Shown here one piece after another: positions 1 through 5,407 of a stretch of 5,407 nucleotides of DNA. A model generated the notes under the pieces. That model was not told the origin of the DNA. It saw nothing but the letters and a program-made list of their open reading frames with translations, and did not search any database. Numbering within the stretch: position 1 is the first letter of the stretch; each line of letters starts with the position of its first letter. The translations under genes were made by a program, and so were the position numbers. Origin of the DNA: an uncultured Eubacterium sp. (GTDB lineage Bacteria > Bacillota > Clostridia > Eubacteriales > Eubacteriaceae); contig CACZTE010000053.1 in the NCBI GenBank assembly GCA_902784045.1, positions 1 to 5,407 of the forward strand, in the 5' to 3' direction.

Positions 1-867
1 GGGATCACAAGTGCTGCCATATGCTGCCAGACGCATGAGTTTATGCGGTTCGAGATGATGTCCGAGAGAATTTCTCGGGCAGACTTCTGTACACAAGCTG
101 CATTGCATACAAGCTGAAGCAGCTAATTTTAAAGAATCGCGATGACTTCTCGTTTTGGACTGAATAAGATAATGATCTTTGGGAAGTACGATGAGGCCTT
201 TTGTTCCTTTGGTGATATAAGAATCGAGAGGTACGATTTTCCCCATCATCGGTCCGCCGTTGATGACTACAAAATCATCAATGGTGGGTCCGCCCGCCAG
301 ATCCAGCGCTTCTTTCACCGTAATGCCGAGAGGCACTTTGGTGGTCAGTCTGCGAGCCACTTTACCTGTTAAGGTAATGTATTTGTCAATCACGGGTTTT
401 TCATTCGTCATCATGTCGTAGATATTCAGAAGAGTCTCGACATTAATAACTAATGTACCGACATTCAGCGGAATTCCGCCTTCCGGAACAATACGGCCGG
501 TCATTTCATAAACCAGTGTTTGTTCGTCCCCTGCCGGATAGAAGTTGTCCATGATACCGAGTTCGATTTGGGGATAATTGACCAATTCTTTTCTTAAAGA
601 ATTGATCGCGGGTACATATTTTTTCTTAAGACCGACAATCCCTTTACTCGCTTTGGTATGATCCATAACGGCTTGCAGAGCCGCCAGCATATCAGCGGCT
701 CTGACATCCATTAATTGTTGGTCCACACGCAGAAGCGGTTCACATTCAGCACCATTGACAATAACGGTATCTACTGTAGCGTTAATTTTTACATGTGTCG
801 GAAAGGTCGCCCCACCGGCACCGACGATACCTGCGCTTTTGACGATGTCAATTAAGTTTGTGCTCAT
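1..867 (-). CDS. pduS: PduS, RnfC-like cobalamin reductase (3' end outside window)
   Basis: This open frame starts at ATG 867-865 and runs without a stop to base 1, giving 289 N-terminal residues; the family is usually about 440-450, so roughly the last third is missing. PduS is an FMN and iron-sulfur flavoprotein that reduces cob(II)alamin so that PduO can adenosylate it inside the microcompartment. Seen directly: a glycine-rich nucleotide/FMN motif GAGGATFPTHVK (residues 16-27), NGAECEPLL (38-46) as in RnfC/NuoF proteins, a middle SLBB-like region around 163-205, and a first [4Fe-4S] motif CMQCSLCTEVCP with Cys253, 256, 259 and 263. The second cluster expected in this family would lie beyond the edge. 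A GAGGTG ribosome site (874-879) sits 6 bases before the ATG, and pduP ends 18 bases upstream. A general RnfC subunit is the alternative, but the neighbours favour PduS. Confidence 0.93.
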   Translation of the reverse strand, partial: MSTNLIDIVKSAGIVGAGGATFPTHVKINATVDTVIVNGAECEPLLRVDQQLMDVRAADMLAALQAVMDHTKASKGIVGLKKKYVPAINSLRKELVNYPQIELGIMDNFYPAGDEQTLVYEMTGRIVPEGGIPLNVGTLVINVETLLNIYDMMTNEKPVIDKYITLTGKVARRLTTKVPLGITVKEALDLAGGPTIDDFVVINGGPMMGKIVPLDSYITKGTKGLIVLPKDHYLIQSKTRSHRDSLKLAASACMQCSLCTEVCPRNSLGHHLEPHKLMRLAAYGSTCDP

Positions 868-885
868 GAGCAACACCTCAGCTTA

Positions 886-2295
886 TTATTTAATATCAAA
901 CCCTCCGCACAGGACACATCTTCTTCTTCTGGCAAATGATTTTGCAGAGGTTAAGCCTTCACCTGTAGGACCGGCAATGGTAAAGGTTGGATAACCTTCG
1001 CCGCCGATACCGAGACCCGCATAAGAAGGTCCGTTTTTAACAAAGATGGTGGCTTGAATCATCTTGCTCATTTTGGATAATGAATCGACATTTTTGGAGT
1101 GCATGGTTGCTGTGTGGCGGTTGCCATGTTCCAAATCGCAGGCAAGCTCAATCCCTTTATCAACGTCTTCGACACGGACGATACCGAGGATAGGCATCAT
1201 CAATTCGATCTGTACGAGGGGATGGCTTGCGTCGCATTCAGCGATGAGCACGCGTGTATCTTCGGGTACATCGAGACCTGCTGCTTTAGCAATGTATTTC
1301 GCACTCTTACCAACATAGTCACGGGATACGCGGCCGTCGGGAGCAACCATATCCGCCAGAGCGTCAATGGTTTTCTTGTCTTTGATTTCATAAGCGCCGT
1401 TTTTCTTCATGTTGAAGATTAGATAATCGGCAACTTGATCAACAACGACAACTTCTTTTTCTGCGATGCAGGGCAGGTTGTTGTCGAATGTACATCCGTC
1501 GATGATGTCTTTGGCTGCTTTTTCGACATCAGCTGTTTCGTCAACTAATGCCGGCGGGTTGCCGGGGCCTGCGCCGATGGCTTTTTTACCGCTGGAAAGA
1601 ACAGCTTTAACCACGCCGGGACCACCTGTAGCACACATCATTTTTACCAGAGGATGATGCATCAGGATATTGGTGTTTTCCATGGAAGCTTCGGTAGTGG
1701 AAACGATAAGGTTTTCGGGACCGCCAGCTTCAACAACGGCTTTATTGGCTAATTTTACACAGTATTGGCTTGTTTTGATAGCGCCCGGATGGGGAGCAAA
1801 AACGACACCGTTACCGGCTGCGAGCATACCGATGGAGTTGTTAACGATGGTTTCGTTAGGGTTGGTTGACGGGCAAATAGCGCCGATGACGCCAAAGGGA
1901 GAGAGTTCAAGCAAAGTTAAACCTTCATCACCTGTCCAGCAGTCTGCCATCAAATCTTCCATACCCGGTGTTTTTTCAGCGGTCAGATAAGCCTTCATAA
2001 CTTTATCTTCATAGTTGCCCATGCCGGTTTCTTCGACGGCCATAGCTGCAACTGTTTCGACCACTTCTTTTTTAGAAAAGTTTTTGCGGATAGAATCTAT
2101 TACTTTGTAGCGAAGGGCCAAAGGTTGTCTGTAATATGCTTGCCATGCAGCATAACATGCTTCCACGGCGTTGTTCATATCAACAAATAAACCGTCTTGA
2201 CCGTCAACTACAGGAATATTTTTTTCTTCCGCATCATCAATTGACTCCATGACTTTTTTGACGATGGCTTCAATTGCAGATGTATCAATAGTCAT
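886..2295 (-). CDS. pduP: PduP, CoA-acylating aldehyde dehydrogenase of the microcompartment
   Basis: A 469-residue protein of the PduP/EutE family, which oxidises an aldehyde (propionaldehyde in pdu systems) to acyl-CoA with NAD+ and CoA in the microcompartment lumen. The length is normal. The first 20 residues (MTIDTSAIEAIVKKVMESID) form an amphipathic helix like the encapsulation peptide known for Salmonella PduP, followed by an acidic linker (21-35). The catalytic cysteine is Cys276 in FDNNLPCIAEKE. Other family signatures are CPSTNPNE (141-148), ATGGPGVVKA (222-231), GAGPGNPPALVDETAD (241-256), the LEHGNRHTA segment (388-396) and the C-terminal TSAKSFARRRRCVLCGGF (449-466). No key residue is missing. 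The ATG is set by AGGAGGAG (2301-2308), the strongest ribosome site in the window. The gene ends with two in-frame TAA stops (886-888 and 883-885). EutE of an ethanolamine system is less likely given pduN, pduO and pduS alongside. Confidence 0.96.
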   Translation of the reverse strand: MTIDTSAIEAIVKKVMESIDDAEEKNIPVVDGQDGLFVDMNNAVEACYAAWQAYYRQPLALRYKVIDSIRKNFSKKEVVETVAAMAVEETGMGNYEDKVMKAYLTAEKTPGMEDLMADCWTGDEGLTLLELSPFGVIGAICPSTNPNETIVNNSIGMLAAGNGVVFAPHPGAIKTSQYCVKLANKAVVEAGGPENLIVSTTEASMENTNILMHHPLVKMMCATGGPGVVKAVLSSGKKAIGAGPGNPPALVDETADVEKAAKDIIDGCTFDNNLPCIAEKEVVVVDQVADYLIFNMKKNGAYEIKDKKTIDALADMVAPDGRVSRDYVGKSAKYIAKAAGLDVPEDTRVLIAECDASHPLVQIELMMPILGIVRVEDVDKGIELACDLEHGNRHTATMHSKNVDSLSKMSKMIQATIFVKNGPSYAGLGIGGEGYPTFTIAGPTGEGLTSAKSFARRRRCVLCGGFDIK

Positions 2296-2314
2296 ACTTA
2301 CTCCTCCTGAACTA

Positions 2315-3328
2315 TTATTCTGTCTTTAAAATCTCCAGGCCCGCTTCCGCGATGGCCATATCTTCGTCCACCGTTCCACCGCTAACACCAATCGCGCCAA
2401 TCTGAACGCCGTCCACGATAAGCGGATAACCGCCGCCGAAGGTCACAATGCGATTGTTGTTGGTAAATTGAATACCAAAGAGTGGACTCTCTTCTTTAGC
2501 CAAATCATAAACCGCGCTTGTGGGACACTTGAGAGCATTGGCCGTATAAGCTTTATTTTGAGAAATATCTATACTGGCCAGCAGCGAGTCCTTCATGCGT
2601 TCGTAATAAGCTAAATTACCGCCGATATCGACAGCAGAGAACACGATGGGTACACCTAATTCCTGAGCCTTCACTCTGGAAGCAGCCGCGATTCTTTTGG
2701 CCAACGTGAGTAATACTTCACCTTTGTCTTCTTGTGGTTTCAAGGCTTCCGAAGCTCCTTCGTCGATTTTAGTTTGTGCTAAAATGTCTTTTGCATTATC
2801 CCGGATATTTTCTTCAAACTCTTCAACTCTCGCGAGCACAAAGAGTAAATCGGAAAGGCGATTGACAAATTTGACTGCCTCAGGACGAACAGTGTCATCC
2901 TGGCTTTTATATGTCACAATGCGTCTTTCGCCGCGTCTGACAACTGAACGCGCCAGATGTAATGCAGCTGATGCTGCGTTTCTACCGGGAATAATGAATT
3001 CTTTTTGGCGACCGATGATTGCCAGATAGTGATCCATGGTTTTTTCCATGGCGTCGATATCAGCCTGCGATACTTTATCGGGAAGCATTTCGCGGCCTTT
3101 ATCGTCACTGGATAATTCGGCCCCCAATATAAAGATCCGTTCCTGTGCTTTTTTGAGGATTTCGCGAATTTCTTCATCTTTTACGAGGGCATAGGCTACG
3201 CCGATGGCTGATTGTGCTTCGTCCATCGTGCCGTAGGCATCAACCCGGATATCATCTTTCGGAGCTCTTCCGCCGCCGAACAAACCGGTTGTGCCCTTAT
3301 CCCCGCTTCTCGTGTAGACATTGGGCAT
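2315..3328 (-). CDS. pduO: PduO, ATP:cob(I)alamin adenosyltransferase with PduO-C (GlcG/HbpS-like) domain
   Basis: A 337-residue two-domain protein. Residues 1-185 form the PduO-type adenosyltransferase, which transfers the adenosyl group of ATP to cob(I)alamin and yields the dehydratase cofactor. ATP-loop residues are visible in YTRSGDKGTTGLFGG (5-19), followed by YGTMDE with Asp36, FIIPGR with Phe111, HLARSVVRRGER with Arg127, Arg131 and Glu134, and VNRLSD with Asn156. These match the positions I recall as active-site residues in the Lactobacillus reuteri enzyme. Residues 203-337 form a PduO-C/GlcG/HbpS-like domain with the typical ISQNKAYTA (255-263) and a glycine-rich end, VTFGGGYPLIVDGVQIGAIG (295-314). 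This domain has been reported to bind haem in some PduO proteins; the haem ligand cannot be assigned here. AAAGGAG (3337-3343) lies 8 bases from the ATG, and pduN ends 15 bases upstream. The full-length fusion, like that of Salmonella, pairs with PduS for cofactor recycling. Confidence 0.95.
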   Translation of the reverse strand: MPNVYTRSGDKGTTGLFGGGRAPKDDIRVDAYGTMDEAQSAIGVAYALVKDEEIREILKKAQERIFILGAELSSDDKGREMLPDKVSQADIDAMEKTMDHYLAIIGRQKEFIIPGRNAASAALHLARSVVRRGERRIVTYKSQDDTVRPEAVKFVNRLSDLLFVLARVEEFEENIRDNAKDILAQTKIDEGASEALKPQEDKGEVLLTLAKRIAAASRVKAQELGVPIVFSAVDIGGNLAYYERMKDSLLASIDISQNKAYTANALKCPTSAVYDLAKEESPLFGIQFTNNNRIVTFGGGYPLIVDGVQIGAIGVSGGTVDEDMAIAEAGLEILKTE

Positions 3329-3343
3329 AAGCTAATCTCCTTT

Positions 3344-3646
3344 CTAAAGCGTTTTTTGAACTTCCGATTCGGAGGTTTGGATCTCGTCTACAATACCAAC
3401 GATTGTCATATCCAGCGGAGTTGTTTTATCACCGTACACGAAACGGGCTGTACTCCCAGTTGTTACGATGACCGTTTCGCCGATGCCGGCTCCAACGGTA
3501 TCCACCGCAATGGCTGTGGATTGACTGGAATATTTTTCAAATTCGCTGGCTTCATTTATTTTTTTGATAATCATCAGTTTGCAACCCACCAGATGAGGAT
3601 CCTTCTGAGTTGAAACGATGGTTCCTACGACCCTTGCTAAATGCAT
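3344..3646 (-). CDS. pduN: PduN, EutN/CcmL-family pentameric shell vertex protein
   Basis: A 100-residue protein of the EutN/CcmL family (BMC-P), whose pentamers close the vertices of the polyhedral shell. The start MHLARVVGTIVSTQK (1-15) and the segment AVDTVGAGIGETVIVTTGS (47-65) are family hallmarks, and LDMTIVGIVDEI (78-89) is the last strand. MHLARV rather than the more general MxLGxV start matches PduN as I recall it from Salmonella. A tail of about ten polar residues (SESEVQKTL) follows the fold and is slightly longer than usual. The ATG lies 10 bases after the flavoprotein stop, and its AGGTGA ribosome site overlaps that stop codon, so translation is probably coupled. No second BMC-P gene and no hexameter-forming BMC shell gene lies in this window. 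Confidence 0.95.
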   Translation of the reverse strand: MHLARVVGTIVSTQKDPHLVGCKLMIIKKINEASEFEKYSSQSTAIAVDTVGAGIGETVIVTTGSTARFVYGDKTTPLDMTIVGIVDEIQTSESEVQKTL

Positions 3647-3652
3647 ATCACA

Positions 3653-3658
3653 TCACCT
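3653..3658 (-). promoter_or_regulatory. Ribosome binding site of pduN, overlapping the upstream stop codon
   Basis: AGGTGA lies 6 bases before the pduN ATG, and its first bases are part of the TAG that ends the flavoprotein gene. A ribosome terminating there would be placed directly on the pduN start, which suggests translational coupling. The site fixes the pduN start at 3646. Confidence 0.6.
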
Positions 3659-4499
3659 ACACTCTTTCGATTTGAATACCGAATTCTTTTGCTGTTTCCT
3701 GAGCATACATCGTTACGATCGCGTCTTCTCTGACACGTACGATTCCGATATCGCGTCCCTTTAAGATTTCGGGTCTGCTGATGATGTGCTTATCGATGAT
3801 TTCCGGTTCTCCGGCAGTTTTCGCTGCCGGTTCTACCGCGCAGGTTGCGCTTTCCGGTTGTTTTTCCGGAGCGGATCCCGCCGGTGTACCCGTACAAACA
3901 TCATACATTTCATCCGCCGCAATCATCTTAATACCGTAGTCTCGCATCGCTCTCAAGTTGTTTTTGAGGAGTTCGCGATAGGCTTTCGGTGATTTGCCCA
4001 TACCGAGATCGGCACGGACTTTGTTATCGGGACAAGCGCCGTTTACCGCGCAAACAATCTTTCCTCCCGACATAATCTGTTGACTGATCAATGTGAGGAT
4101 TTGATTGTCGCAAATACCGTTTGCGATTTTCGCGGCAGTATTGACGGTTGTTGTGGCAATGATGACTTGATCAATGCCTTCAACAAGCTCTGCTTTGCCG
4201 GCGTGATCCGCCTGCGTGTAGATTTTGTCGATTCCCAATGTTTCTTTAAGATGTGCGCCGTCTAAAACATTTGCGGCCGCATCGGAAAAGTATACGGTGA
4301 ATTGCCACCCGGCTTCTTTAAGCTTGGCAAGCTCTGCCACCGCTTCTTTGTAGCCGATCGCCGCTCCGGTAAACACAACAAGTGCTTTTTTCGGGCGGTT
4401 CTTTATTCTTTTAATTACTTCTTCGGCGATCTTCTGAATAAAAGCGTTCATGAAGTCGCTGTTATTCATTAAACCTGCCAATAAGTCATTCATGTCCAT
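3657..4499 (-). CDS. HFCD-type flavoprotein with PduM-like C-terminal segment, in the pduM position
   Basis: A 280-residue protein lying between eutJ and pduN, where Firmicutes pdu operons carry pduM. Residues 1-34 are an amphipathic helix (SDFMNAFIQKIAEEVIKRIK). Residues 36-205 look like the flavoprotein fold (Pfam Flavoprotein, the family of Dfp/EpiD and dipicolinate synthase subunit B): a first strand ALVVFTGAAIGY, LKEAGWQFTVYFSDAAANVL (60-79), and the diagnostic ATTTVNTAAKIANGICDN (115-132), which parallels APAT-NT-AK-A-G-D in that family. A Pro/Ala/Glu-rich linker (about 203-234) leads to residues 235-280, ending EDAIVTMYAQETAKEFGIQI, similar to the end of enterobacterial PduM. The position of the catalytic His in Dfp aligns with Lys102, and the PxMN motif is absent (CAVNGACPDN). 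I infer flavin binding but not decarboxylation; the actual function is unknown. A second in-frame ATG (4493) is a possible start, but the ribosome site favours 4499. Confidence 0.8.
   Translation of the reverse strand: MDMNDLLAGLMNNSDFMNAFIQKIAEEVIKRIKNRPKKALVVFTGAAIGYKEAVAELAKLKEAGWQFTVYFSDAAANVLDGAHLKETLGIDKIYTQADHAGKAELVEGIDQVIIATTTVNTAAKIANGICDNQILTLISQQIMSGGKIVCAVNGACPDNKVRADLGMGKSPKAYRELLKNNLRAMRDYGIKMIAADEMYDVCTGTPAGSAPEKQPESATCAVEPAAKTAGEPEIIDKHIISRPEILKGRDIGIVRVREDAIVTMYAQETAKEFGIQIERV
3811..3830 (-). repeat. Perfect 7-bp inverted repeat in the flavoprotein linker
   Basis: CCGGCAG and CTGCCGG are separated by a 6-base loop and would fold in the mRNA. The repeat lies within codons for the Pro/Ala/Glu-rich linker, so it may simply reflect GC-rich repetitive codons. 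No U-run follows on the minus strand, so it is not an intrinsic terminator. Confidence 0.4.
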
Positions 4500-4505
4500 T
4501 GGTTT

Positions 4506-4510
4506 TCACC
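4506..4510 (-). promoter_or_regulatory. Ribosome binding site that decides the flavoprotein start
   Basis: GGTGA lies 6 bases before ATG 4499 and 12 bases before the next in-frame ATG at 4493, so the upstream ATG is preferred. An in-frame TGA just upstream rules out a longer protein. A second purine run, AAAGGA (4515-4520), is 15 bases away and probably too far to act. This is the weakest ribosome site among the genes here. Confidence 0.5.
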
Positions 4511-4532
4511 ACATTCCTTTACGATACTTTAA

Positions 4533-5357
4533 TCACACCTTGGCATTAAAGGCAATTCCAAGAGGCGTGACCAATAAAGGTTCGACGGGCTTCACAGTTT
4601 TGATGCCGATTTCGCGTTCGAAGACGCTTTCGAATTTTGTAAATTCACAAGCCCCGCCGACCACATATATAGTGTCGACATCGTAGCCCTGGATGAAACG
4701 ATGGACGATGGACGCCATTTTCTCAACAGTCGGCTTGACAACCGGGAACACTTTGCTTTCGTCATCGTATATTTTCATGTGTTCGGCTTCATCAAAGCTG
4801 ATATGATAAGCGCCAGCCAAAACGAGACTCATATGTGTCCCGCCGGTGGGTTCATCCGCCGTAAATACCACATTTCCATGATCGATAATCGAGATACCCG
4901 TTGTTCCGCCCCCGACATCGACTACCGCGCCGTTTTGAATACCCAAAACCGTCGCGGCCGCCGTAGGTTCGTCTACTACGTTGGTTACTCTGATATCGCA
5001 GGATTCAACAACGTTGGCAATGATTTTTGTGTTTCCTTCGATAATGCCCGGCGGAATGGCGGTTGCGCCAGGTGCGTCGTAGAGATCAATACCCATCATC
5101 TCTTCAATCTGACGAATAAGGCCTTTGACAATTCCGACAGCGCCGATGTAGTCCACGACGATCCCATCGCGAACAACGTGCGCACCTTGCATCGCGCCGG
5201 CCACCGGCCGATTGTTTTCATCCACCACGGCAACGACGATGTTAGCAGTACCGAGGTCAACGCCTACCTTCAGTTTTCCCTGATAGGGCGCGTATTTTTT
5301 TTCTTGTATCAGCTCGTTAAACGCCAATATCGTATCATTACCGCTTTTCCAATCCAT
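4533..5357 (-). CDS. eutJ: EutJ-family actin/Hsp70-fold ATPase (putative chaperone)
   Basis: A 274-residue protein close in length and sequence pattern to E. coli EutJ (about 278). The family has the actin/Hsp70 nucleotide-binding fold without a substrate-binding domain; a chaperone or reactivation role in microcompartments is proposed but not established. Motifs seen: phosphate-1 VGVDLGTANIVVAVVD (31-46), HVVRDGIVVDYIGAV (60-74), connect-1 VVDEPTAAA (127-135), phosphate-2 VVDVGGGTTGISII (145-158), the DEPTGGTHMSLVLAGA block (168-183), and the adenosine motif YVVGGACEF (231-239). The family ends with LLVTPLGIA, as here (261-269). Residues 1-28 precede the ATPase fold and include a short helix. 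The ATG shares one base with the stop of the upstream gene, and AGGAG (5363-5367) lies 5 bases before it. Though named for ethanolamine operons, eutJ is common in Firmicutes pdu operons after pduL. Confidence 0.93.
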   Translation of the reverse strand: MDWKSGNDTILAFNELIQEKKYAPYQGKLKVGVDLGTANIVVAVVDENNRPVAGAMQGAHVVRDGIVVDYIGAVGIVKGLIRQIEEMMGIDLYDAPGATAIPPGIIEGNTKIIANVVESCDIRVTNVVDEPTAAATVLGIQNGAVVDVGGGTTGISIIDHGNVVFTADEPTGGTHMSLVLAGAYHISFDEAEHMKIYDDESKVFPVVKPTVEKMASIVHRFIQGYDVDTIYVVGGACEFTKFESVFEREIGIKTVKPVEPLLVTPLGIAFNAKV

Positions 5358-5407
5358 TATTTCTCCTGTTTTGCTAATACTTTGATCAAGTCGTTATTCT
5401 TAAGACC
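5357..5407 (-). CDS. 3' end of upstream gene, probably pduL (phosphate propanoyltransferase)
   Basis: The frame entering from the right edge ends in TAA (5359-5357), which shares a base with the eutJ ATG. Its 16 residues are GLKNNDLIKVLAKQEK. Of the three frames this is the only one that stays open up to the eutJ start; the other two meet stops soon after the edge. The pattern G-[LI]-K-x-x-D-x-[IV]-x-[IV]-[LI] resembles the end of PduL proteins, where it follows a conserved DTDEANAA, and pduL precedes eutJ in several Firmicutes pdu operons. PduL would convert acyl-CoA made by PduP to acyl-phosphate and release CoA inside the shell. Sixteen residues are too few for certainty; another microcompartment gene is possible. 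Confidence 0.5.
   Translation of the reverse strand, partial: GLKNNDLIKVLAKQEK

Noticed and set aside
142..372. Plus-strand open frame of 76 codons opposite pduS
   Set aside because: The minus strand here encodes PduS continuously, with a conserved iron-sulfur motif; the plus frame has no family resemblance.
1064..1422. Two overlapping plus-strand open frames opposite pduP
   Set aside because: They lie antisense to the conserved PduP coding sequence, have no recognisable domains or ribosome sites, and vary only as complements of well-conserved codons.
1466..1990. Plus-strand open frames of 63 and 106 codons opposite the catalytic region of pduP
   Set aside because: Low-complexity translations rich in Ser, Pro and Ala, as expected for the complement of a conserved gene; no independent support.
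2697..3029. Plus-strand open frame of 110 codons opposite pduO
   Set aside because: It is the complement of the PduO active-site region; serine-rich with no motif.
3034..3051. CCATGG repeated on either side of six T bases, resembling a hairpin with a T-run
   Set aside because: It lies within conserved pduO codons (AMEKTMD), and the T-run is in the loop rather than after a stem, so it is neither a terminator nor an operator.
3212..3613. Plus-strand open frame of 133 codons across the pduO-pduN junction
   Set aside because: It crosses two well-supported minus-strand genes, has no ribosome site and resembles no family.
4500..4532. The largest intergenic gap, considered as an internal promoter or processing site
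   Set aside because: Thirty-three bases without a convincing -10/-35 pair or stem; it holds only a weak ribosome site.

Overview
The window is an interior slice of a bacterial microcompartment (BMC) operon of the B12-dependent, propanediol-utilisation (pdu) type. All supported genes lie on the minus strand, so the operon reads from the right edge to the left edge. In reading order: the last 16 codons of an upstream gene (probably pduL); an EutJ-type actin/Hsp70-fold ATPase; a 280-residue flavoprotein with a PduM-like tail; the shell vertex protein PduN; the two-domain cobalamin adenosyltransferase PduO; the CoA-acylating aldehyde dehydrogenase PduP; and the first 289 residues of the RnfC-like cobalamin reductase PduS, which runs off the left edge. 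The L-EutJ-M-N-O-P order, as I recall it, is the one seen in Firmicutes pdu operons such as those of Lactobacillus and Listeria. With moderate GC, strong purine-rich Shine-Dalgarno sites and tight packing, it suggests an anaerobic Firmicute (Clostridia or Negativicutes). I cannot name the genus.

Layout: 1-867 partial pduS; 886-2295 pduP; 2315-3328 pduO; 3344-3646 pduN; 3657-4499 flavoprotein in the pduM position; 4533-5357 eutJ; 5357-5407 tail of the upstream gene. Intergenic gaps are 10 to 33 bases (the first junction overlaps by one base), so the whole window is coding. I see no internal promoter, terminator, RNA gene, mobile element, CRISPR array or gene on the plus strand.

How the parts fit together: a B12-dependent diol dehydratase, presumably encoded upstream outside the window, makes an aldehyde inside the protein shell. 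PduP oxidises the aldehyde to acyl-CoA using NAD and CoA, and PduL would convert acyl-CoA to acyl-phosphate. PduS reduces spent cobalamin and PduO adenosylates it, regenerating adenosylcobalamin. PduN caps the shell vertices. EutJ and the flavoprotein have no settled function. The flavoprotein is the most interesting gene: it joins a flavin-binding fold to a C-terminal segment resembling enterobacterial PduM, yet appears to lack the catalytic histidine and the PxMN motif of the decarboxylases in that family.
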